Below, piece by piece: positions 1 to 6,478 of a stretch of DNA of 8,044 bases. A model generated the notes under the pieces. That model was given only the letters and a program-made list of their open reading frames with translations. It was not told the DNA's origin and did not search any database. The stretch comes from Lysobacterales bacterium (GTDB lineage Bacteria; Pseudomonadota; Gammaproteobacteria; Xanthomonadales; SZUA-36). The DNA is taken from assembly GCA_026193295.1 (NCBI GenBank), contig JAPHSB010000356.1, forward strand, positions 1 to 8,044. The letters run 5' to 3'. Each line of letters begins with the position of its first letter. Positions within the stretch are counted from its first letter, which is position 1. A program made the position numbers and the translations under genes.

Positions 1-64
1 CCTGCGCCAGAGTCCTGGACAGCGCGGTTCAGAAGCGCCGCTTAGGGCTGGCGCGCGCCCGCCA

Positions 65-94
65 TTGGCTGCTCGGGGTGTTCCCTGCTATGGT
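65..94 (+). promoter_or_regulatory. Possible sigma-70-like promoter upstream of the triple-repeat exported protein
   Basis: TTGGCT (65-70) is followed after 18 bases by TATGGT (89-94), a moderate match to -35/-10 boxes, 38 bases before the ATG at 133. The rest of the first 132 bases shows no convincing gene on either strand. In such GC-rich DNA a match of this quality can occur by chance. Confidence 0.2.
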
Positions 95-132
95 GCGCGC
101 TCCAGGCACTGCGTCACCCCAGAGAATCCCTT

Positions 133-1512
133 ATGCCGCGAACCACCCCTGTGCGACTCAGCTTGCTGTTGCTCTGGCTCTGTTCAGTCTCCGCGCTGAG
201 CGCCGCGCAGCTGAACTTCGACCCGCCGCGCATCGTCGTCACCGAGAAGCCCATGCAGTTGATGCTGATCGACGGCCCTCCTGTGCGGGTCGCGATCGAG
301 AGCACCCGCTTGGAATTCGTGGTCAACACCGACTGGACGGTCTTTCACGACCTTGCCAGTCGCTCCTGGTTTCTGCTGGATGAGGGCTACTGGCTGCGCA
401 ACAACATGCTGTCCAGCGGCAACTGGATCAGCACCACTGATTTGCCCGACGACTTCCTCACGCTGCAGCTGAACTCCGACTGGCCGGAGGTGGCCGAGGC
501 GATACCGCCGCGCATGCCCGCGACATCGCCGCTGCCCATATTGATCAGTTACGAACCGACCGAGCTGGTGCTGATTGACGGCAAGATGGTTTGGGAGCCT
601 GTCGCGGATACCGGATTACAATTCGTCTCGAACACCGCGCATGACCTGTTCAGGCTGGGCGGGCGCTACTACCTGGCGCTGGCAGGGCGCTGGTTCACTA
701 CCAAGGACGTCAACCGCAAGTGGTATGCCGTGCGGGAACTGCCGGCCAGGTTCGCGTCGATTCCGCCCGACCACGCCAAAGCGCGCGTGCTGGCTTCCGT
801 TCCGGGCACCGAGCAAGCCCTGCAAGCGGCGGAGGAAGTCAAGCAGCCGCAGACCCGCTCCGTCTCCGTCAATGCGGGTGACGGGCTGACGGTTCCCTGG
901 TTCGGCGAGCCGCAGTTCGTTGCGATCGAGGGCACGGTGCTGAGACGGGGAGAAAACACGCCCTACCAGGTGCTGCTGCACAACAACTTCTACTACCTGT
1001 GCCACGAGGGCGCCTGGTACCGCGCGGGGAGTCCCAACGGGCCCTGGGCGCCGGCACGCGAAGTACCCGAGGCCATCTACACTATTCCTGCGACCGATCC
1101 GGCCTACAACGTGACTTTCGTCCGGGTGGGTACATTCGACGACAGCACGGGGCGCATCGCCTACACCAGCACCGGCGGCTACTACGGCAAGTACTACACG
1201 GGATCGTCGGTGGTCTACGGAACGGGCTGGCACCACCCGGGTTACTACAGCCGCTCGGCCTACTGGCGCTATCCCTCCGCCTACGGCTACTGGGGCCCCT
1301 ACGGGGGTTACGGCTGGCCTTACTCCGGGTACAGTCATTCGGAGACCTACAAGCTCAACACGCGGGAGACGGACTGGGAGTGGGAACTGGATGGCACGAA
1401 GCGACGGGTCTACCGCTACGGTCCGCGGAACGTGGTCGGCGGCCAGTACACCATGCCCGAGAGCGATGGCTACAAGGGCGACGGGCGCCAGCGTCCGGTG
1501 CCGCAGGACTGA
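133..1512 (+). CDS. Exported protein with three internal repeats and a Tyr/Gly-rich tail, function unknown
   Basis: This is a 459-residue protein with an N-terminal Sec signal peptide: a hydrophobic run at about 8-22, with likely cleavage after the Ala-rich stretch near residue 25. Three divergent repeats of about 60-80 residues follow, at roughly 33-110, 135-211 and 260-318. Each has a strand-rich start (the first two share an LIDG motif), a Trp/Tyr-rich core of the type 'fyyl..g.Wy', and an end near 'W..ar.LP..f..IP'. Residues about 347-400 are rich in Tyr, Gly, Trp and Ser, with a charged tail after that. The pattern resembles poorly characterised envelope proteins sometimes labelled carbohydrate-binding or autotransporter-like, but no catalytic motif is visible and I assign no function. 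Only a weak AGAGA ribosome site (121-125) precedes the ATG. No later start keeps the signal peptide as well. Confidence 0.85.
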   Translation: MPRTTPVRLSLLLLWLCSVSALSAAQLNFDPPRIVVTEKPMQLMLIDGPPVRVAIESTRLEFVVNTDWTVFHDLASRSWFLLDEGYWLRNNMLSSGNWISTTDLPDDFLTLQLNSDWPEVAEAIPPRMPATSPLPILISYEPTELVLIDGKMVWEPVADTGLQFVSNTAHDLFRLGGRYYLALAGRWFTTKDVNRKWYAVRELPARFASIPPDHAKARVLASVPGTEQALQAAEEVKQPQTRSVSVNAGDGLTVPWFGEPQFVAIEGTVLRRGENTPYQVLLHNNFYYLCHEGAWYRAGSPNGPWAPAREVPEAIYTIPATDPAYNVTFVRVGTFDDSTGRIAYTSTGGYYGKYYTGSSVVYGTGWHHPGYYSRSAYWRYPSAYGYWGPYGGYGWPYSGYSHSETYKLNTRETDWEWELDGTKRRVYRYGPRNVVGGQYTMPESDGYKGDGRQRPVPQD

Positions 1513-1535
1513 GCACAGGACCGGGGCGAAGAAGG

Positions 1536-1564
1536 TTGAAATACCCCCTGCTCAGGCGTACCTT
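1536..1564 (+). promoter_or_regulatory. Possible sigma-70 promoter for the lipoprotein gene
   Basis: TTGAAA (1536-1541), a 17-base spacer and TACCTT (1559-1564) lie 36 bases upstream of the lipoprotein ATG. The -35 box is good and the -10 box weak (about three of six consensus positions). It would let the lipoprotein be expressed independently of the preceding gene. Confidence 0.35.
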
Positions 1565-1600
1565 GAGGTCAGTCAATAACCCCACTCGGAGAAAGCACCC

Positions 1601-2050
1601 ATGACCGCTGATACCCGCGGCGCAATGCGTACCGCCCTCACTTCTTCCCGATACATTTTCGTCTTCCTGCTGGCCGTTGGCATGATTGCGCTAGCCGGTT
1701 GCGGCAGCACCAAGGTCTATACCGCCGAAAAAACCATGATTTACAAGGACAGCATGTATAACCTGAGCAGTGTTCAGCAGGTGGGCTCCCGCATCGACGG
1801 CAAAGCAGCGGATGGCACGACCGTAAACCTGCGTGCCCTGGACAAGAAGGGCGTTGAAGCCCAGTTGAAAGCCAACCCCGGCATGGTGGTTACCACCCTG
1901 ATCACGATGGATGACGGGGAAATGGTCTACGAGCGCAAACAGGTGAAGAAATATTCGGACTACAGCAAAATGGCGAGCCGCCTCGACGGCGCGATGAAAG
2001 ACATCAGCAAGTTCATGGCGGACGGCAAGAAGACCCAGCTGAAGCTTTAG
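1601..2050 (+). CDS. Small lipoprotein of unknown function
   Basis: This 149-residue protein has a lipoprotein signal: a basic N-terminus, a hydrophobic stretch at about 18-31 and a lipobox L-A-G-C with the acylated Cys at 34. The residues after the Cys are G-S, with no Asp at +2, so by the usual Lol rule outer-membrane sorting is expected. The mature part is about 115 residues, Lys-rich and strand-forming at first (VGSRIDGKAADGTTVNL looks like a small beta fold), with an amphipathic C-terminal helix. I do not recognise the family. The start at 1601 is favoured by GGAGAAAG at about 1587-1594. An in-frame ATG at 1625 would give a more typical signal length but has no visible ribosome site. The gene converges with the YeeE gene, with 42 bases between the two stop codons. 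Confidence 0.85.
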   Translation: MTADTRGAMRTALTSSRYIFVFLLAVGMIALAGCGSTKVYTAEKTMIYKDSMYNLSSVQQVGSRIDGKAADGTTVNLRALDKKGVEAQLKANPGMVVTTLITMDDGEMVYERKQVKKYSDYSKMASRLDGAMKDISKFMADGKKTQLKL

Positions 2051-2092
2051 TTCGCGCCCACTCTCCTCACGGCCTTCACGATCGGCGCGGGG

Positions 2093-3238
2093 TCAACCCG
2101 AGCCGACGTTGGTCCTGGGCGCCGGCATCAGTCGCATATCGGCTAGCGCGTGCCGCAGCGCGGCCGGAAAACCCATGTCGTCGAGACGGTAGTACTCCAC
2201 CTTCATGGTCAGTGCGCTGCCGAAGATGATGCTCACCAGCGCCATCAGCGAGCCAAGAGCGAGCGTCGACATGCCGGTGATGCCCTGGCCGACTGTGCAG
2301 CCCAGCGCCAGCACGCCACCGAAGCCCATCAGCATTCCGCCGAAGATGTGGCGCAGCAGGTCATCGCGCCCCACGAAATACTCGACTCGGAACTTCCCCG
2401 TCAGGATGACATAGAGGAAGGAACCCAGGATCACGCCGAAGACGGCAGATATGCCGAAGTTTATCGTGGACCCCGTATAGGTCATCAGGTATTGCAGGCT
2501 GTCCGCGGTAGGAGCGATGAAGGTGTAAGACTCCAGGCGCACCGGTTCGAAGTCGTCGAACCCGACCACACCGGTAACGTACCAGCCGGCGGGAATAATC
2601 AGGCCAATCACGATGCCGGCCAAAAGGTTGTCCAGGCTCCGCCGGAAATCCGCGCTCCACAGCGCATACATGATCAGCCCGCCACCCAGTGTGCCCGCCA
2701 CGGCCCAGGTGAGCGCCGCGCGATTCTTGATGCCGAGCGCTGCGCCGAGCAGGCTGTCCATCCCCTGACTGCCGGCGGCGAGACCGACGTTGGTGACCTC
2801 GATGACGTTTACACGGACGAGAGCGAGCAATCCGCGCATGGTCATGTAGGCCGTCAGCGCCAGGAACAGCATTGTGACCAGTGATTTGAGGTTACCGCCA
2901 CCGACCCGCACCAGCGTGCGCTGCCCGCAGCCAGAAGCCAGTGTCATGCCAATGCCGAACAGGAATCCGCCGAGCAGATAGCTGAGCCAGCCGAAATTGG
3001 GCGTCAGGTAGATGGCATCGCCGAGGTCGACCAGGCCTGTCCTGCTCATGATCTGGCTAATGATCATGGCCAGGCCGATGGCCAGGAACCAAGCGCGCAG
3101 CCGGTTTTTGTCGCCCATATTGACCCAGTCACTGACCGCGCCCATGGTGCAGAAATTCGTCTTGTTCGCGACTGCGCCAAAGACGATCCCAATCAGGAAT
3201 GCCAAAGCGGAAACCTTGTAGACGGGCGTCCAGTCCAT
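2093..3238 (-). CDS. YeeE/YedE (TsuA-type) inner-membrane sulfur transporter
   Basis: This polytopic membrane protein of 381 residues belongs to the YeeE/YedE family. Family members studied so far import thiosulfate through a pore lined by three conserved cysteines. All three signature motifs are present, counted from the ATG at 3238: NFCTMG (Cys30), SGCGQR (Cys104) and LGCTVGQG (Cys314). Gly-rich hydrophobic helices surround them. The order matches the two-half internal repeat of the family, with the first two cysteines in the N-terminal half and the third in the C-terminal half. A GTG at 3247 overlaps the TGA of the upstream thioredoxin gene (GTGA). The ATG at 3238 is preferred because AGAGGAG (3247-3253) sits 8 bases before it, whereas the GTG begins at the last base of that same ribosome site. 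It is the last gene of the four-gene set. The exact substrate (thiosulfate or another sulfur anion or sulfane species) is inferred. Confidence 0.93.
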   Translation of the reverse strand: MDWTPVYKVSALAFLIGIVFGAVANKTNFCTMGAVSDWVNMGDKNRLRAWFLAIGLAMIISQIMSRTGLVDLGDAIYLTPNFGWLSYLLGGFLFGIGMTLASGCGQRTLVRVGGGNLKSLVTMLFLALTAYMTMRGLLALVRVNVIEVTNVGLAAGSQGMDSLLGAALGIKNRAALTWAVAGTLGGGLIMYALWSADFRRSLDNLLAGIVIGLIIPAGWYVTGVVGFDDFEPVRLESYTFIAPTADSLQYLMTYTGSTINFGISAVFGVILGSFLYVILTGKFRVEYFVGRDDLLRHIFGGMLMGFGGVLALGCTVGQGITGMSTLALGSLMALVSIIFGSALTMKVEYYRLDDMGFPAALRHALADMRLMPAPRTNVGSG

Positions 3239-3243
3239 AATCG

Positions 3244-4254
3244 TCACTCCTCTCGTTGCTGCTCCGTGGGCCGGGCTGCTGCGGCCTCCGAGATGGCCTG
3301 GTCAAGATAGAATCCGTACATCTCGGCGTTGTTGATGCCGGTAATCGGCGGCCCCAGGCTATTGCCGGAAGCATCCAGCAGCAGCACTGTGGGTGTGATG
3401 GTGACGCCGTAGCGCGCCGCTATTTTCGCTGTCGTTGTCACCTGCCCGGAAAAGTCCGTGACAGGGGTGTCCGGCTCCATCATCATCTCGCGGATTCGCA
3501 CCCTGTCGACGTACTCGCCACTGCGAACCATGGGTGCGAGGAATTCCCTGCGCAACAGTGCGCAGTAGCGGCAGCCCTCGCGAGTTACCGCCAGCAGCAG
3601 GTTCACGCCGCTGGCCGCGGCCGCCGCGGCCTCCAGGCGAAAATCGACCACCTGCTGCACCGTTGCGCTGTTCACGACCTCCGGATGCTCGCCCGCGTAG
3701 TCCTTCCATGAGGTATCGGTGTAGCGACCCTCGGCGATGTATTGCCCCATCATCATGAACTCACCGACTCCGCTTACCATGGTCACGCGTCGATGGACTT
3801 CGGCGCCGCTCAGGTCGATGAATGAGATTGTCGGGGTCGTGGTGACCCGGCGATGCGCCGCGAAGACCTTGGACGGCAGAGTGATCCCGTCGACATCTGT
3901 CAGTTCAACGTCCCCGTTGATATCTACCGCGATGCTCACGAAGCGCTCGCGGTACCAGTCCTGCACCTCAGGCTGGTTGAGGATGGTCTTCAGCATGCGT
4001 TCACAGTAGGGGCAACCCTCCTGTTCGAAAAACAGCAACAGGCCGAGCTTGCCCGCCTCACGGGCCTCCGCCAGTTCCTCCGGCAGATCGCCGAAGCTCT
4101 GGGCAAAGAAGAACTCACGCGGATCGCGCGGGCCCGCTTTGGTTTCCGGCAGCGCCACAATCGGGATGCCGAGAAAAAGCGTCAGGGTGGCCAGCAGCAC
4201 CAGCCGCGGGCTGGAGCCGAAAGGGAAACTCGTGCGGCGATTAGCGGTGGTCAT
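3244..4254 (-). CDS. Periplasmic protein with two tandem thioredoxin domains (SoxW-like)
   Basis: This 336-residue exported protein has a Sec signal or membrane anchor at about 17-35 and two thioredoxin-like domains in one chain. Domain 1 (about 50-180) has active site CPYC (81-84) and a cis-proline at 141 in TTPT. Domain 2 (about 215-325) has active site CRYC (228-231) and a cis-proline at 288 in ITPT. An Ala-rich linker (about 205-215) joins them. Single-domain relatives of the SoxW/thiol-disulfide reductase type act as periplasmic reductases in thiosulfate oxidation, or keep periplasmic thiols reduced. Between the porin and YeeE, it probably reduces disulfides or persulfides formed during sulfur handling. 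Its stop codon lies at the ribosome site of the YeeE gene, so translation is likely coupled. The ribosome site before the ATG is weak (only a CGGA-like match), and the porin stop is 123 bases upstream. Confidence 0.9.
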   Translation of the reverse strand: MTTANRRTSFPFGSSPRLVLLATLTLFLGIPIVALPETKAGPRDPREFFFAQSFGDLPEELAEAREAGKLGLLLFFEQEGCPYCERMLKTILNQPEVQDWYRERFVSIAVDINGDVELTDVDGITLPSKVFAAHRRVTTTPTISFIDLSGAEVHRRVTMVSGVGEFMMMGQYIAEGRYTDTSWKDYAGEHPEVVNSATVQQVVDFRLEAAAAAASGVNLLLAVTREGCRYCALLRREFLAPMVRSGEYVDRVRIREMMMEPDTPVTDFSGQVTTTAKIAARYGVTITPTVLLLDASGNSLGPPITGINNAEMYGFYLDQAISEAAAARPTEQQREE

Positions 4255-4314
4255 ATTCCGGGTAGTTTATGGCGCGGTCCGTTGCCGCGGCCAGTCGCAG
4301 GTTCGACGGGTTGT

Positions 4315-4353
4315 CGCCGGGTCCCGGCGTCCCGGCTGTGCCGCCGGGACGCC
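4315..4353 (-). repeat. Nested inverted repeats between porin and thioredoxin genes (possible attenuator or mRNA-stabilising hairpin)
   Basis: A perfect 11-base inverted repeat (GGCGTCCCGGC at 4326-4336, its complement at 4343-4353) encloses a 6-base loop. A second perfect repeat, CGCCGGG (4315-4321) and CCCGGCG (4323-4329), overlaps it by four bases, so the two structures exclude each other. A small third hairpin (CCGCG 4363-4367, CGCGG 4372-4376) sits just after the porin stop. On the - strand transcript no long U-run follows the large stem, so it is not a classical intrinsic terminator. It may dampen or stabilise expression at the porin boundary. Confidence 0.45.
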
Positions 4354-4377
4354 TCGCGGAAACCGCGCAGACGCGGA

Positions 4378-5733
4378 TTATTGTGACCAGATACCGGTTA
4401 CCTGCACGCCGATCACGTCGCCGATTCCATCGACGTTCGCGTTCGGGCCTGCTCCGGCCGGGAAGTTCTGCGCCTCGCCGCTGCGGAACTCGTAGTTGAC
4501 CGCCACGCGGACCCTGGGGTTGAAGAAGTACTGCACGCCCAGCGTAACGCGGTCAAATTTGATTTCGAAGCGGTCGCCGTCCAGTCGGTTGTACACGTCG
4601 TAGCGCGCGTCCAATTCCCAGCCGGTGCCGGGGAAGCGATAGCCGCCCTCGACGTAGTACCCGTTGGCTTCGGCAAACGCCCCATTGCCCGGCGCGTTCG
4701 GATTGCCCTGGCCCGGGCCGAGGCCGAACGATGGGTTGTGCGGGGCCTGCCAGATCATGCCTTCGCCCCACATATACTCGGCGGAGGCCCGCCAGCCGTT
4801 ACGCAGGAACTTGATACCGACGCCGTAACGGTCGCGGTCGTAGTCCTCCGGGTTATGCGTGCCGTCGTTGGTCAAATCGGCCGTGCGCACGCCATTGTGG
4901 CTCCAGGCGAACATCTTCAGCCCTTCCCGGCGCGGCCCGGCACCTCCGTAAACCTGCTCCAGTGCAGCGTACAGGTACACGTCCTTGTCGTTGTTGTTGT
5001 CACTGAAATTCAGGCCGTTGCCGTTGCCGATCATGGCGGCGTAGGAAGCCTCCCAATTGCCACCGAAGTTGAAGGCGTCGAAAACCTGGACACCGACGTC
5101 ACGAAAAGCGCCGACGCCCTCTTCGAAGCCGTTCAGGTCCACTTCGGGCGGTATGGGCTGGGGCGGGATGTTGGGTGTATAGGTACTGTTCGGAAAGCGC
5201 TCCAGCAACATCTGGTTGGTGACCCAGGTAAAGTTGATGTAGTCGAACACGTGGATGGCCTGCAGGCCCTCCTCCGCTCCCGGGTACTTGAACAACCCGG
5301 CGCGGATTCTCGCGCCCTTCAGGTGGTTGAAGGTCATGCTGGCATCCGTCGCCTTGGCGAATGAACCGCTGGGCTCGGTGATGCCGTTATTGCCCATTTC
5401 GAGCAGCAGGAAATAGTTGATCTTGCTGTCCAGCGGCATGGCCACGCCCCGCACACCGATGCGGGCCCGGTTCACGTTGAAAGCCGATTGGGAATCGAGA
5501 TTCGGCCCGATCAGCTTGGGCGGAATGTAACCGCCGGCCGGGTTCGGATCGCTCTGGTCCTTCTGGTACTGGACCTGCACGAATCCCCAGACCCGCGCCA
5601 GGTCTGCCGAACCTTCCGGTTCGGTACCCTGTACCATCAGCCAGTTCGCTGCGCTGGCCGCACCAGAGGTCAACATGGCGATGAGCCACAGGAGGCTCAT
5701 CAGGACAGTTTTGCTGTAAGTCGGTCTTGTCAT
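4378..5733 (-). CDS. Outer-membrane porin (OprO/OprP-like beta-barrel)
   Basis: This 451-residue protein has a clear signal peptide: a hydrophobic run at about 9-25 and cleavage at ASA|A after residue 28. It continues with alternating amphipathic strands rich in Tyr, Asn, Gly and Asp. The segment around residues 84-112 (F-N-V-N-R-A-R-I-G-V-R-G followed by INYFLLLEMG) resembles the 'RRAR.g..G' region of phosphate/pyrophosphate-selective porins. Later strands carry typical barrel features such as YYVEGGYRF, LGVQYFFNPRVRVAVNYEF and a C-terminal strand. The chain ends in WSQ instead of the usual terminal aromatic. The ATG at 5733 is chosen because AGGGAG lies about 9 bases upstream. A TTG at 5751 would add six residues but would start inside that ribosome site. 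It follows the DsrE-like gene by 58 bases with no terminator, and probably admits a sulfur oxyanion or related solute. Substrate inferred from neighbours only. Confidence 0.88.
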   Translation of the reverse strand: MTRPTYSKTVLMSLLWLIAMLTSGAASAANWLMVQGTEPEGSADLARVWGFVQVQYQKDQSDPNPAGGYIPPKLIGPNLDSQSAFNVNRARIGVRGVAMPLDSKINYFLLLEMGNNGITEPSGSFAKATDASMTFNHLKGARIRAGLFKYPGAEEGLQAIHVFDYINFTWVTNQMLLERFPNSTYTPNIPPQPIPPEVDLNGFEEGVGAFRDVGVQVFDAFNFGGNWEASYAAMIGNGNGLNFSDNNNDKDVYLYAALEQVYGGAGPRREGLKMFAWSHNGVRTADLTNDGTHNPEDYDRDRYGVGIKFLRNGWRASAEYMWGEGMIWQAPHNPSFGLGPGQGNPNAPGNGAFAEANGYYVEGGYRFPGTGWELDARYDVYNRLDGDRFEIKFDRVTLGVQYFFNPRVRVAVNYEFRSGEAQNFPAGAGPNANVDGIGDVIGVQVTGIWSQ

Positions 5734-5791
5734 GGTTCTAAACTCCCTCAATCAGTGTGTGCTTTGGCTCTTGTTGTAGCTTTCCCAGCCA

Positions 5792-6244
5792 CTATGGTTT
5801 GACCAGCAGGTAGCCCTGGTCCGCGAGTTCCTTGATGCGCACGATGCCGCCGGGAACGACGGTTGCTTGCGGATTCAGCGCCGGCGCATGTCCGAGGGTT
5901 TTTGTCATGTTGGTGATGGTGTTGTTGCAGGCTGCAAAGCGCACGCCAGTCTCAGTCAGGCCTTTGATTCGACCCGCATTGGAGTTCTCCGCGAACAGCA
6001 GGCGCAGGCCTGGTCCGAAGGCGACAATCTCGACGTCAGCCTGGTCCTGCCCGTAATGCTTGATGATGTTGCTCGCGACGTTCAGCACCAGGGTTTGCTT
6101 ATCCGGGTCCATGTCGCTGATTTGAAGGACGAACTTGTTTTCGGCAAACGGCTTTTCTTCCTGCGCCATGGATGCGGGTGTCACTACGGCTGCCAACAGG
6201 GCAGCCAACCCGCACAAAAGGTACAACTTGATGTTTCTTTTCAT
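5792..6244 (-). CDS. Periplasmic DsrE-family protein
   Basis: This 150-residue protein has a signal peptide (hydrophobic core at about 7-24, likely cleavage after SMA near residue 27) and a mature DsrE/DsrF-like domain of about 115 residues. The fold pattern is visible: strand KFVLQIS, helix, strand VEIVAFGPGLRLL, helix, strand GVRFAACNNTI with Cys106, and a late Val-rich strand ending GYLLVKP. Cytoplasmic DsrE-type proteins transfer or bind sulfur on a conserved cysteine. Periplasmic relatives with an A-C-x-N-T type motif are common in sulfur-metabolising bacteria, but their roles are poorly known. Cys106 is the only cysteine left after signal removal. The ATG has a strong ribosome site, AGGAG with a 6-base spacer. 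The gene is first in the - strand set, directly after the predicted ECF promoter, and its domain resembles the C-terminal domain of the divergent anti-sigma factor. Confidence 0.9.
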   Translation of the reverse strand: MKRNIKLYLLCGLAALLAAVVTPASMAQEEKPFAENKFVLQISDMDPDKQTLVLNVASNIIKHYGQDQADVEIVAFGPGLRLLFAENSNAGRIKGLTETGVRFAACNNTITNMTKTLGHAPALNPQATVVPGGIVRIKELADQGYLLVKP

Positions 6245-6327
6245 AGTGATCTCCTGGTCTCAAGCGGCATTCGTTCACTTGTTCATGGGGCCGGTACGGA
6301 CGTGCCGCGTGGCAGCCTCACCAGGAA

Positions 6328-6355
6328 AGGACGTAACGAGATGCAAAAATAATCC
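6328..6355 (-). promoter_or_regulatory. Predicted ECF sigma promoter driving the dsrE-like/porin/thioredoxin/yeeE operon
   Basis: Read on the - strand, GGATTA (6355-6350), a 16-base spacer and CGTCCT (6333-6328) form an ECF-type -35/-10 pair (general pattern GGAA-like, then CGTC). The architecture is the same as the site facing the other way at 6383-6410. A start near 6320 would give a leader of about 75 bases before the ATG at 6244. No experimental support is visible. The paired arrangement is the main argument. Confidence 0.5.
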
Positions 6356-6382
6356 GTCCATGATGAAAAAAAGTGTCGCCGT

Positions 6383-6410
6383 GGAATAAATGCGCAGGGT
6401 CGGCCGTCTT
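6383..6410 (+). promoter_or_regulatory. Predicted autoregulatory ECF sigma promoter
   Basis: GGAATA (6383-6388), a 16-base spacer and CGTCTT (6405-6410) lie about 70 bases upstream of the sigma factor start. GGAA-type -35 boxes with CGTC-type -10 boxes and 16-17-base spacers are typical of ECF sigma factors, most of which activate their own operon. The - strand site at 6328-6355 has the same spacing and differs at only two of the twelve box positions. Confidence 0.55.
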
Positions 6411-6478
6411 GATACAGTAGCTGCGCTCGCAAATGACGAGCCGGACATAGACAGCGGAGAGAGAGGTGGTGCGGGACG

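Noticed and set aside
616..1338. Long open frame of 240 codons on the - strand inside the triple-repeat protein gene
   Set aside because: It is antisense to a gene with a signal peptide and repeats, and its composition (Val/Arg/Ala/Gly-rich, no domain) is typical of a GC-rich shadow frame.
2053..2089. Inverted repeat CGCGCC / GGCGCG between the convergent genes as a terminator
   Set aside because: The stem is only six bases with a loop of about 25, and there is no T-run on either side.
2150..2884. Open frame of 244 codons on the + strand opposite the YeeE gene
   Set aside because: The His/Gln/Arg-rich product without motifs is an antisense shadow of a clearly recognised membrane transporter.
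3239..3247. GTG at 3247 as the start of the YeeE gene
   Set aside because: It begins at the last base of the AGAGGAG ribosome site. That site is correctly spaced for the ATG at 3238.
4738..5364. Open frame of 208 codons on the + strand opposite the porin gene
   Set aside because: It has no ribosome site or recognisable domain, and the opposite strand codes for a signal-peptide-bearing beta-barrel.
5734..5751. TTG at 5751 as the start of the porin gene
   Set aside because: It lies at the ribosome site that serves the ATG at 5733, and the signal peptide is complete from that ATG.
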